Shown here: positions 33,475-43,842 of the stretch, in pieces
Layout: each line of letters starts with the position of its first letter
Numbering within the stretch: the stretch's first letter is position 1
Assembly (NCBI GenBank): GCA_958295665.1
Contig: OY282560.1
Span: 85,846,311-85,910,310, forward strand
Direction: 5' to 3'
DNA from: Tipula vernalis
Taxonomy: Eukaryota; Arthropoda; Insecta; Diptera; Tipulidae
Length of the DNA stretch: 64,000 nucleotides
Notes under the pieces: model-generated
Told to the model about the DNA's origin: nothing
Databases searched by the model: none
What the model saw: the letters and a program-made list of their open reading frames with translations, nothing else
Translations under genes and position numbers: made by a program

Positions 33475-33486
33475 CTCCCACTAGAA
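33475..33486 (-). other. Copia polypurine tract
   Basis: On the minus strand TCTAGTGGGAG directly precedes the 3' LTR. Confidence 0.65.
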
Positions 33487-33493
33487 CATATAT

Positions 33494-34080
33494 TCAATTC
33501 AGTAAACCAAGTCCACTACAGCAGGATGTATGTTTGTCCTTACTTAATCCTTTGGTTAATATATCTGCAACCATCTGGTCCGTTGAGATTGATGCAATCT
33601 TTATTTTCTGATCTTCAACACATTTTCGTACGTAATGATGTCTAATGTCTATGTGCTTAGTCCGTGCATGATAACCATTAGTTGCAGCAAGATCTAGGGC
33701 ATTCTTATTGTCACATAGAATCTTCACCGATTTCGGTTTAACAAATTGAAATTCATTTTCAAAATTTTTAAGCCACATAGCTTCTTGTGTTGCAGCAGAG
33801 AGGGCCACGTATTCGGCTTCGGTTGTGGATAGGGCTATACAGTTGGTTGTTTTTTACTATTCCATGAAAGTGGGCCACCTTGCATCATGAATACGTAACC
33901 AGTAACTGACCGCCTTTCATCAATGTCACCAGCCCAATCAGCATCACAATAACCCATGAGATCTGAATTTCCATATTTTGAGAATTCAAGTTTCATGCTG
34001 GACGTTCCTTTCAAATACCGCAGAATTCTCTTAACAGCATTCCAATGTTGTCTACTAGGATTATTGTTAAAACGGCTCAC
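33494..34080 (-). pseudogene. Copia RNase H
   Basis: 33835-34080 encodes RILRYLKGT and GYCDADWAGDIDERRSVTGY with a catalytic Asp; 33494-33808 encodes LSAATQEAMWLK, ILCDNKNA and RTKHIDIRHHY. A frameshift at about 33820 splits the two. Confidence 0.85.
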
Positions 34081-34125
34081 TATACTAACTGCATACGCAA
34101 GATCAGGTCTGGTACCTTGAGCAGC

Positions 34126-35080
34126 CTACAAAATACTCCCAACAGCTTGTTGATATGGCACACACTCCATTTCATTGATTTCACTTGTGTTTTTCGGACA
34201 CATTTCTTTCGACAGTTTCAAATGTATATCACAAGGAGTAGATTCAGGATTACAATTGGACATGTTGAATCTGATTAAAACTTCATTAATGTATTTTTCT
34301 TGATCTATCCAAATTTTATGCTTTACACGATCACGTGTGATATTTATTCCTAAACAGGATTTAGCTTCACCGAAATCTTTCATCTTGAAATGATTATTAA
34401 GTTCCATTTTAACTTTATCTTATTAATTTCGGCACAATTACTAAAAAGCAGCAATTCATCCACAAATTACGGAATCTACAAATTATGGATCTACTTTTGA
34501 TCGTTTAAACCCGATATTGGTTAAAACTTTGTCCAATTTAATATTCCATACTCTGTTGGCTTGCTTCAATCCGTAAAGAGCCTTTTTTAATTTACAAACT
34601 TTTGTGCCATTACCATAGCCAACGGGTTGTAACATGTAAATATGTATCTTCATTTAAATCTCCTTGTAAAAATGCAGTGACTGCATCCATGTGATCAATG
34701 TCAAGATCGAATTTAGAAGCCAATGCCATTAGATAACGTATGGATGTGTATCGAACCACTGGTGAATATGTATCACTGTAATCTATCCCCTTTGTTTGAG
34801 CACATCCTTTGATTACAAGCCGTGCTTTGTAACGTAGTTTACCAGAAGCGTCAATTTTGGTTTTAAAAACCCACTTGCAATCAATATTGCTTTTCGATCT
34901 GAAGGTAGATTCACTAATGTCCATGTTTCATTTTCGATTAGAGAGTTATATTCACTTTTCATGGCTTCTCTCCAGAATTTTTCGTCTGATCGACTTAATG
35001 CTTCTTGTACGGTCAAAGGATCAGATAATTCACTTGTATTTGCCTTCATAACAAAATTATCAAATTTCTTTGGTAACTCA
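34126..35080 (-). pseudogene. Copia reverse transcriptase, broken
   Basis: The piece 34813-35151 contains EAMKSEYNSLIENETW and 34610-34924 contains KWVFKTKIDASGKL..RLVIKGC and DAVTAFLQGDL, where one catalytic Asp lies. Near 34455 on the minus strand the YVDD catalytic box appears as FVDE. The piece 34126-34407 contains MKDFGEAKSCLGINI and DQEKYINEVL. At least three frameshifts separate them. Confidence 0.85.
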
Positions 35081-36013
35081 GTTTTTCTTGATGAATGTCG
35101 TTGTTTTGAATTCTTTACGACAGCTTGGACATTCACAACAATCATCTTCATTGATAATCTGACTCAGATTCTCATTCAAACAAATCTGAGAATTGTCATC
35201 TTTAAGTTCATTAACTCCCACTTGCACCGTATTTTCTTCAGGTCTTATAAAGAATTCCATTTCTGATTCTTTTTTAGCATCGAGATCAGCTTCATCGTTA
35301 CATCCATTAGTGAGAGTTAAAATGTCATTATCAGTCTCAATAAAAACAACATTTCGGCTAAGAATTATTTTTTGTGTTTCAGGCACATATAACCGGTATC
35401 CTTTTGTTCCAGAGGGATAAACAACAAAAATACATTCTGTTGATTTGGCATCCCATTTCTTACGTTTTTGACTGGGTACATGAGCCATAGCTTTGCAACC
35501 AAAAATTCTTAGAAATTTCATATCTGGTTTTTTATTAGACCAAATTTCTTCAGGAACTAATTTATCGGATAATGCCTTGGTTGGTGATCTATTCATGATA
35601 TACACAGCTGTTGAAACCGCTTCAACCCAAAACTGTTTCTGTAACTTTGCATCAAACAACAAACAACGAGCTCTTTCCACAATAGATCTGTTTTGTCGTT
35701 CAGCTACGCCATTTTGTTCAGGAGTATATGGCACGATTATTTGATGTTGAATACCAGATTCACGCAGTAATTTATCAAGTGGTTGATATTCAGTGCCACC
35801 ATTAGTTCGTAGAATTTGTATTCGTTGTCCTGTTTCGTTTTCAACGGCATTCTTAAAATACAAAAATGATTCTTTTACTTCATTCTTTGATTTTAAAAAG
35901 TAAACAAAAGTTTTTCTGGTATAATCATCGATCATTGTTACAAAGTATCTGGAACTACTTAAAGAATCTATCTCCATCGGGCCACAAACATCGGAGTGTA
36001 CAATTTTAAGCAC
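35078..36013 (-). pseudogene. Copia integrase core
   Basis: Contains VHSDVCGPM (first Asp), RTNGGTEY, where family members have RTDNGGEY so the second catalytic Asp is altered, and PEQNGVAERQNR with the Glu. A GKxxxxxxLRIFGC-like stretch and a long acidic linker towards RT follow. The frame is shifted relative to the upstream piece near 36000. Confidence 0.85.
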
Positions 36014-36606
36014 TTTTGTTGCACGAGTTCCAGTATTTTTAAAGGTTGTTTAGCTTGTTTACCCTTTAAACATACTACACATGGCTTTTTAGTGTAAACA
36101 GATAGTTGTTTATCACAGAATGGAAGGGAAATGTTCTGCAATTGTCTCATGTAATCAAAATTCATATGGCCTAAAGGGCGATGCCATAACATCCATTCAG
36201 TATAAACATTATTAGCTGTCATACACTTATTTTTTTCAAGTTGATCCGGAGCACGATTTAGTTTATACATATTATCCTCTAGTTTAGCAGTCGCGACCAA
36301 CACACTGTCTTCATTATAAATTTTACAACCATCTACATCAAACACTACTCTTTTGCCATTAGAACACATCTGGCTCACAGAAAGTAAATTCGTCGATAAA
36401 TTTGGAACATGTAGAACGTTTTTAACATAAACAGGTTCCACATCATTAGTGTTTTCCGAAAATATATTAAATTGTACATCACCTACAGCGGCTATCTGAA
36501 TACGATCATTATTCGCTATAGTAATTTCACTTTTTGGAGGAACTTTGATGTTTTGCAACCATTCACCATGTACTGTCATGTGTGATGAGGCACCGGAATC
36601 AATGTA
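35968..36606 (-). pseudogene. Copia protease and integrase zinc finger
   Basis: The protease motif DSGASSHMT lies at about 36575-36605. It is preceded by TGA in the position of a Trp codon, the only stop between gag and this frame. The integrase HHCC finger is WHRPLGHMNFDYM...CVVCLKGKQ (about 36060-36190). Confidence 0.85.
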
Positions 36607-37386
36607 TCATTCATCTGCTTCAACTATTGATCCAGAATTTAGACTAGCAAAAAGTGAGGTTAAATTTTTCTTCTTTTGGCTAGATGACGATTTATTATAC
36701 TGATGGTTCGACTCATGTTGAGTTTTATCATCCTTCTTGTTGGGACAGTTTTTGGATATATGTCCAAAATTATTACAAACGTAACATCTCGGACCCTTTG
36801 AGGTATTGTTTCGGTTTTTTTGAATTCGTATTTCTATTGAATTTTCCATATAAAGCGGCGTCATTAGAAGCAATTTGATTTTGATCGAATCACCAGTAAT
36901 AGAGATACCAGAGCTTTCAAGCCCCATTATCATCGGTCTATACTCGTCCGACAATCCTGCCAATAAAAATGTGCCAATCCATTCATCGGAAACCACAAAT
37001 CCAATACTTGTAAGTTTATGAGCGGTTATTATAATTTTGTTAAAATATTGATCGATTGTATCATATTTTTCCAATTTTGTTGTAATTAAATCACGTAGAA
37101 GACCAACCTTGCGTGTTAATCCAGAATCTTCGAAAGTTTGTTTAAGTTTATCCCAAACTTCTTTTGTATTTTTTGCTTCAGTAATATGAACACAGTTCAC
37201 CGGGTCAACAAGCAAAATAATTTTTGATTTTGCTAAAATATCGTTTTGTATTTTAGTATCATCTACTTTCAGGACGTACTGCCATAGGTCCTCATATTCC
37301 AAGTACGTTTTGACTGCGAATTGCCACGTGTTATAATTTTCTCTGCCTTTCAATTTTTCTATTGAACGAATATAATTGTTTGCCAT
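36607..37386 (-). CDS. Copia gag, open
   Basis: A 259-residue frame starting at the ATG at 37386, near the 5' LTR. It holds the copia gag start (IEKLKGRENYNTWQFAVKTY), LLAGLSDEYRPMIMGLE, and a CCHC zinc knuckle CYVCNNFGHISKNC near residue 205. In copia, gag forms the particle that packages element RNA. The frame is uninterrupted and ends at the TGA just before the protease motif, so a gag-only product is possible in principle. Confidence 0.87.
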   Translation of the reverse strand: MANNYIRSIEKLKGRENYNTWQFAVKTYLEYEDLWQYVLKVDDTKIQNDILAKSKIILLVDPVNCVHITEAKNTKEVWDKLKQTFEDSGLTRKVGLLRDLITTKLEKYDTIDQYFNKIIITAHKLTSIGFVVSDEWIGTFLLAGLSDEYRPMIMGLESSGISITGDSIKIKLLLMTPLYMENSIEIRIQKNRNNTSKGPRCYVCNNFGHISKNCPNKKDDKTQHESNHQYNKSSSSQKKKNLTSLFASLNSGSIVEADE

Positions 37387-37433
37387 GGTTTAAAAAATTA
37401 TCTGCTTAACTAATTATATATTAACACGTATTT

Positions 37434-37449
37434 CTCTGGGCCCATAACC
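37434..37449 (-). other. Copia primer-binding site (internal initiator tRNA-Met)
   Basis: GGTTATGGGCCCAGAG on the minus strand directly follows the 5' LTR. Copia uses a cleaved initiator tRNA-Met whose internal bases match this sequence. Confidence 0.8.
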
Positions 37450-37638
37450 TGTTGGGGTATAATTAGTTCGGAGAGAATACAACCAGAATAAAACACGACT
37501 GTAAACGTTACAAAATCAAAGATTATATATTTAGGTTAAGCATAAACTTCATGGCAATAATAAAAGCACAGCGCAGATATATATACATATCATATCTATC
37601 TCTTTTACACGGATATAAAAAATGTTCTCACTCCAACA
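37450..37638 (-). repeat. 5' LTR of copia element
   Basis: 189-bp partner of 33282-33474, followed by AAGAT. Confidence 0.9.
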
Positions 37639-38955
37639 AAGATACACTATTTTACTACCATTCAAGGACGAGGCATTGCGATTAGGGGCATCACGTGTAG
37701 GTGCCATACATCATTCGGCTAAAACACATAAAACGTCGTTTCACAAAAACTCTACAATGAGACCCTCTAATGAGGATCGGTTCCAAGCCGCAACAGAATA
37801 TATTTTCAATTCTTAGCCACTATCTTAAACGCAAATTTGTTTTAATTTCATATATTCAACAAATGTATCGACATATCTTAGATGCAGCCAAGCATCGTAG
37901 CTACCACTTCGAGAGATGGGCTCATCTGACTTCAATTTTCGCCTCAAAAACCAAAGTAACACTTCTCAAATCAGTGAGCCTGTCACGTTTTGACCTGTCC
38001 CCTTGCGAATCGGGTTTCCCCGATACTGAGTTCCATTTGGTGGCGAGGTCCCTTCTGACTTCAAGAAAATTCCCACGAAAGGCCGGCTACAAAATCAATG
38101 AATTTCCACTTGCATGGACGAACGAAAAATAACATCATTGGCAACCACAATAGCAGAATGCACGCCGCCTAATATCGGAATGTACCCGTTGCTCGCTCGT
38201 TACTCGTCATTAAGCAAACCTGCTTCGCATTACAATACTTTACAGACGCGAAGCGGTAGAATAGTTTTATAACAGTGCCAGAATGGAGATAGTCTTTTGA
38301 ATTCTGGAGCAGATTGGTACAGAGTGTTCATTTCGGCGACGTTAAGTAAGGAAAAATGTCTCCGACAAAAGCCTTCTCGGTCACTCAACTTATTCGTCAA
38401 TGGTGATGAAATTCTACTTATTGGAGGGTGGCTAGGGAACTCCAATTGGTTATATAGCAGAAACTGCTCTGATTTTTGCACAGGGACACAGCACCACACT
38501 TCATGGTGGTCCGCAATTAATATTCTCTTATCTACGGAAAAATTACTGGATCATCAACATTAAGAATCTGGTTCGCTCAACTCATGGCTGATCCTCCAGC
38601 ACCGCGCATAACTCCTTCCAGATCATCCTTACACAGTTGAGTGGGTTATGCTGGTCTGATGTCAATCAAACTATTCAATGGCCGTGAAAGCAGATCGGCC
38701 AAAGGATTCATCTTTTTATTGGTTTGCTCACCAACCAAGGCATTACATCTCGAACTGTTGTCCGACCTCACCGCTGATGACATCATTGCTTACCTTTTAT
38801 AGGAAGCAGGCTGACGAATTACTCATCTTCGAAGAATTGGCTACTTTATCTTCCAGGTCCAGTCATGCCTAAATTCGAGGCCACTAGGCCCTACGACCAA
38901 CGACCCAGACGACTCAGCAGTCAACAGAACAAAGCTCAAAATGGCTCAAAACTAA
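37639..38955 (+). pseudogene. BEL/Pao RT continuation and integrase remnants
   Basis: Opens with the RT stretch YTILLPFKDEALRLGAS at about 37645-37700, joining the frame before the copia insertion. Downstream sequence is heavily decayed. The frames at 37770-38132, 38297-38563 and 38678-38872 have no motif I can name with certainty, but position between RT and the 3' LTR implies RNase H and integrase. Confidence 0.5.
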
Positions 38956-39174
38956 AGACAATTTGGCGGTGGTTTAGCTGGTATTAATCAAAGAATGGTA
39001 ATCATCGAAACTCATCCCTCTCTTTCTGGCCGTGCGCGTCAAGCCATCAAAATAATTGTTACTAATAAAAAACAAAAACTTCAAATGGAGAAAAGGCCTC
39101 GTATTTTATTACGGTGTAAAAGATTCTAGATGATGTGTCCCATACATTCGCAGTTCTTCTAGATGATGTGCCCC

Positions 39175-39470
39175 ATACATTAATAAGATTCCAGATCCCC
39201 CTTTTGGAGAAAACTTCATCTGGATAATGAGCCTCATATACTGACTTATACGACCTTTAAAGCCGGATTTTGCACAAATCTCTGGGAGTGCTTGTTAATG
39301 GGCGATCAATATAAAATACTAATTATTTTAAGTAGAAAACTGCCATTAACAAGATTCCAAATCGCCCATTCGGAGAAAACTTCTAGATAATGCGCCCAAT
39401 ACATTAACTTATACGACCTGCAAATCCGAACCTTGACCAAATCTCTGGGATCTCATCAAGAGAAAATGAC
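39175..39470 (+). repeat. Degenerate repeat of about 175 bp, copies C and D in tandem
   Basis: Two head-to-tail units start AAGATTCCAGATC and AAGATTCCAAATC. Each contains GGAGAAAACTTC, ACTTATACGACCT and AAATCTCTGGGA in the same order. This shows the repeat is tandem. Confidence 0.75.
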
Positions 39471-40440
39471 CCCAATTATGATTCTCGTTCTCGTGCCGAT
39501 ATATCGACTGGCAAAATTGGTATTAAATATGAATGGCCTTTGAAAATCGTCGTTTGTAGAAAAATCGACATTTTCTTTCGATGACATTTTAGTTCACGAC
39601 AAGCCCCCGATTATACATATTTACATTTTAATTTGAATCCTAAGGATATTTATTATTCCTATTGGAATTCTGAGGATATTGAACTTTTGTTTTGTTAGAA
39701 TTGCAGAAAGAAATCACTCAATCTATTCAAATGACTTGTTTTCGGTATTATTAATCCATACGATAAGTTTTGTTATTTAGTATTTATAGCCAGAAACTGT
39801 ACATGGTACTCCAATCCCCGGTTTTTAGACAGATGAGATTGATTTCTTGGCTGCTTTACCTCGAAATCTCAAAACTCAAATCCGTTATGCAGAAGAATTA
39901 CAGACAAAATGTCAAAATTTATCTGCAATATATACATTTTCGAGGAACTAATAGCACACAAAAGCTATTTCATCAAAAATTTCAAGACCAAAATTTATCA
40001 GAATAGAAATAAAACGAAAAAATCTCTACAATAAAATTGGTGCACAAATTGTTTAAATTAGTGAAATTATTTATTGTGCAATCAATTGTTCATAATAACA
40101 AGCCAAGCGCGATATACAATGCAAAGAAAGAGATGAAATATAAAGCAGCTGTTTTATTAGTTTTCTCAACGTAAATAGATGTCGCAGCGATATCAGCAAT
40201 TCGTAAAATTTCGTAGAGAAAGAAACGAGAGATTAAATGCGAGAAAATATTCTAGTTTTACGAATCAATCAGAGGGCCGTCTCTTTTTTTCGTTTGCTTT
40301 TTCTTACTACCTACTCCTTTTCAATTTTAAAAACAAAAATGCAAAAAATGATAAAATAAAAATAAAACAAAATATTCTCCTCTCTATTTTGTTCTTTCTT
40401 CTTCTACAATAATTTTATTTTTTTTTCAGTTGCAGTCCGA
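39471..40440. other. Between repeat array and nemo leader; short coding-like fragments
   Basis: Near 39835-39960 a short + frame after TTTTTAG reads TDEIDFLAALPRNLKTQI, which loosely resembles ubiquitin-binding UBM motifs, then ends in stops. Near 39600-39690 another short frame appears coding-like. I cannot assign either. The rest is AT-rich. Confidence 0.3.
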
Positions 40441-41454
40441 GGTTGTTCGGGTAGAGGCGTAGTCTTTTTCCAATAAAATTAATAAAAGAAAAATTTGTTG
40501 AAACAAATAATCTATTTTTATTTGTATAGTTTCAATAAATACATTTTTAATTTTGTTGTGTTTTGATTTTTTATAGTTAAACAAACACATGTAAACCGAT
40601 AAAGAGTTTTAATTAAATTCAGTTCGTGATAAAATAAAAAAATAGTTTCCACCATTTTTAACCAACCGAATAAGAGAATAGTTCAAAAGTGTCAAAAATA
40701 ACAACAACAAAAAATACAGCGATCAAAAATTTTATATAGGATTAATATTTTAGTTTGATTTTAAAATAAAACACACGTAAAGGAATAAGAAATAATATCA
40801 GAATTTATAAGGAAACTACGAAAAGTGTATATTTGTGTAAGTTTCATCAAGAAAAGAGATACGTAAGATCTAAAAAATCAGAATAAAGAACAAAACTTAA
40901 AGCACGCCTGATTTTTTTTTTTTGTGTAAGAAAACCGGACGAACAAGCCTTTGTCTTCATAGTTTATTTCGTTTTTTTTTTTAATTTAATTGGTTACAAG
41001 TTCTGAGTAAGATTACCGTCTCAGAATGCTGAATTGAATCAACTCACTGCTACAAAAAAATATTACCTGCCAAAACACCATCAAGAAATACTTCTTATCT
41101 AATAACAAAAAGAAAGAGTTGTTTCCGGGAAATTCAAGGCAATAAGGAAGAAAGAAAATTACTCGAATATTTTAATTTCTTGAATTGACCTCAAAAATTT
41201 GTTACTAATAATTAATTTAATTGAAAATTATGTGTTTGTGAAAATAATAAGAAAAAATATAAAAAAAAATATTTAAAAGATCTGTCAAATTTGTGCGTGT
41301 GTTGGTGCATAATATAGTGTTTAGAAATAGAAACAGTTAAAAAAAAAAAAAAACTTTGCGAAAATAGATAAAAGTTATAAAATAAATTTTAGGATAAAAA
41401 TTGTGAGAAAATTTATTCAAAATTGGTAAAATTCGATCGAATGAGAATATACTA
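40441..41454 (+). other. Probable promoter and 5' UTR region of nemo
   Basis: AT-rich DNA directly upstream of the nemo start codon with no ORF or repeat that I recognise. The transcription start cannot be placed. Confidence 0.35.
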
Positions 41455-41660
41455 ATGGCGGCCGTGGGTGGCCCGACACGACAATCGAGAGTCTCGATGA
41501 GTGTCTCAATGTCATTAGTACAAGGCGGTGGAGCTGGTGGTGGTGCACCACAAAATGCTATTTTAGCTGCCGCGGCCCCATATTACCAACAACCAGCAGC
41601 CGTGCCACAAGATGTTCAACCTGACCGACCTATTGGATACGGAGCATTTGGTGTTGTTTG
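41455..41660 (+). CDS. nmo: Nemo/NLK-type MAP kinase-like kinase, first coding exon (partial)
   Basis: The ATG at 41455 opens 68 codons plus two bases to the donor TTG|GTAAGT at 41661. The N-terminus is Ser/Gly/Ala-rich, with AAAAPYYQQPAAVPQDVQ, as in insect nemo proteins. The exon ends in PDRPIGYGAFGVVW, the start of the kinase domain, with the Gly-rich ATP loop GxGxxGxV. Nemo is a proline-directed Ser/Thr kinase acting in planar polarity and in Wnt and TGF-beta signalling. No later kinase exon (VALKK, HRD or DFG parts) is visible to 64000, so the next intron is longer than 22 kb. Another upstream start or exon cannot be excluded. Confidence 0.87.
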
Positions 41661-43085
41661 GTAAGTTTTTTTATTCCTTATACATATTAATCTGCGAATT
41701 ATTCCCCATATGTTGATGTTTTTTCATAATGTAGTATACGTACGTATCCCCTGACAAAGATGGAGAACACAATATAAGATAACATTTGGTGTTTAAAAAA
41801 ATCCATTCGAAAAGGTCAGTGACAAACACTGGATTTCCATACCAAAAATTAATCTCGATATAACCATGTTAAAAAGCACGAAACTACCAAATAATGTTGA
41901 ATAGACCATCAACCCCTTTTTTTAGTATTTTTTTTTTTTTTAATGAAAATGGAATCAACAATAAAAAGGAAAATACTCGTCATTGCGGAATAATTTTCTT
42001 TCGAAATACATGCTCTCTTTAGAGCGCTGCTACTTTTTATATAATCGTACACACATTATTTTTTTGTACCATCCAAACATACGATAGAAATTTTTGTTTA
42101 GTAGTTTTTAGAAAGGGAAACATTTTTTTTTAAAGGGTATTCTATAAAATATTATAACAAAAATACAAAAAATTTATATCAAATGGGGGTGAGTTTGAGT
42201 TTCGTATGCATACAATGTATACACAAAAAAATGGATTAATAAATAATACGGGGTGTCATTTACATGTTTACGGTACATATTTTAATGCAACACACCCTGT
42301 GTATAAATTAGAAAATTTACACCGAAACCAGACTTTGTTGGTAGAACAATATTCTATCTAGGTATATAGATAGGGGATGAAAAGGGGAGAAAGAGCGATG
42401 AGAAAAAAGAGAAAACTTTTTGGCAAATTAGAAATATAAAGGATTTCTGTAAAAAGTAAAAAGCTTAAAGATTTTCCAAATTTTCAATGAAAGACAATTG
42501 TAACAAGATGTTTATGGTTTTTGATTCTTCTGTTTATTTTGATCAAATCATCTAATTTTCAATAGGCCTCAGCAGTTGGATTACCATTTGAATATTGTCT
42601 CGGTGAATGACTTAATTGTGTTTATTAAATTTTGTCATTGAATACTTACTTAAAATAATGAAATAGTGGTGGAACTGATTTTACTACGTAGTACTACCGT
42701 CAAGTCGAGTATCTCTTCAAAATTATTATTTATTTATTTATGTTCACAATAGGTGGCCAATATTTTATGTAGAAAAAAAAATCCCAAATTGCTGCTTAGT
42801 CCTTCCTTTGAAAATGTCCATTGGCTTGTTAATGCCAAATTTGTTAAAATAAGACTGTCCTGTCGCCTAAAACAGGTGGTTTGCTGTCTTTAGCTTTTCA
42901 AAACTTCAGTTAAATAAGACAATTTGGAAAATCAACTAATTCATTGTAATAATGCATAAGTGAAATCGGTATGTAATTCTGTTTTACAAAATTCTGAATT
43001 TTTAAATAGAATTTTTGTCTTTAACTTATCCATCAATTGTCTACCCAGATAATGTAAAAAATTACTGTTCGGTGCTAGGTTAATG
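41661..43085 (+). other. Start of the presumed nemo intron, no element recognised
   Basis: AT-rich, with short poly-T and poly-A tracts. No coding frame or repeat pair was recognised. Confidence 0.5.
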
Positions 43086-43089
43086 GTTT

Positions 43090-43612
43090 GGAATATTATG
43101 TGCGATGGTGTGTTAGATTTCGCATACATGAGGAAGCAAAAGCGGGGGGCGTTGCGGTTATGTTGGTGGGAAAATTTAATAGCGAATTAGAAAATATATT
43201 TAACGAGCCCATAGCCATTATCCATCAGTGGTTAACTAAAATAGGCCTCCTAACTAAAGCCGAACTTTAGACGGAGGCGGTATTAATCTCGAGCAGGAAA
43301 AGGCCAGAAACCATTGCCTTCTAGGTGGGTAATTTTAAGGGTATAGTGACGTGGATGTTTTCGGTCATACCTGTAAATGTTTGGACACGACGTTATGCCC
43401 GAGTGTTCGGACTGTAAAGGAAAGAAATGCAGAATATGTGTTATTCTTCTGCCCTTGATTCGAAGAAGCTAGATAAAAACTCAAGTAGGCTTAGGAAGCG
43501 CCCGACTCCGGAGAACATCATCTTACGTATAGTTGGCTCGAATGATTACTGGTCTGTTGTTTTCAGCTTCGCAGCAGAAACTTTGGTTAAGTTACTGTCC
43601 CGACAATAGTGG
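43090..43612 (+). pseudogene. R1-like LINE fragment, RT end and C-terminal domain
   Basis: On the + strand IIHQWLTKIGLLTKAEL followed by VLISSRKRPET (about 43215-43310) matches the thumb side of R1-clade RT. Further on VRTVKERNAEYVLFFCPRFEEAR (about 43410-43470), shortened here to its core AEYVLFFCPRF, matches the C-terminal zinc region. Frames change repeatedly. No poly-A tail or duplication was found. Confidence 0.6.
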
Positions 43613-43842
43613 TTCATAACATTATAATTGGATGAATAATTTAATAGATAAGTAAAATAATTTAAAGAAGGTCCGATTTCGCAAACTCCAGCTCTCGAAG
43701 TAATACCTAACGTTTTTTTTTCTGGGGGACAAATTGTTAATGAAAGAAAGCTGTTTTTAGCCGGTAAAAATCCAGCGCTACTATTTGCACGGACAGATAG
43801 TGTATTTCGAAAATTTTCACCCTCCTACAGGTGGGTAAAGAC

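Larger units (their letters stand above)
33282..37638 (-). mobile_element. Copia LTR retrotransposon, degenerate
   Basis: LTRs at 33282-33474 and 37450-37638 begin TGTTGGG. The 5-bp duplication AAGAT lies at 33277-33281 and 37639-37643. On the minus strand the order is gag, protease, integrase, RT, RNase H, the copia order. Next to the 5' LTR is GGTTATGGGCCCAGA, the copia-type primer site that pairs with an internal part of initiator tRNA-Met. Stops and frameshifts occur throughout pol. LTRs are about 96% alike by eye, so the insertion is of moderate age and younger than the BEL copy it splits. Confidence 0.93.
31970..39140 (+). mobile_element. Second BEL/Pao relic, split by copia
   Basis: Diverged LTR copies lie at about 31970-32185 and 38955-39140. 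Both contain TTCTGG(T/C)CGTG, GTGCGTCAAGC, a TAATTGTTA stretch and CTCGT(G/A)TTTTATT. GTGGTCCTTCAAGCCGGAC follows the left LTR, the sequence I know from the leader of many BEL/Pao elements. Decayed protease and RT frames follow, interrupted at 33281 by copia. The element is on the + strand, opposite to the first BEL copy. LTR limits are approximate. Confidence 0.65.

Noticed and set aside
39835..39960. Short UBM-like peptide after a possible splice acceptor
   Set aside because: Only one motif-length match, no flanking exons, followed at once by stops; cannot be assigned to a gene.
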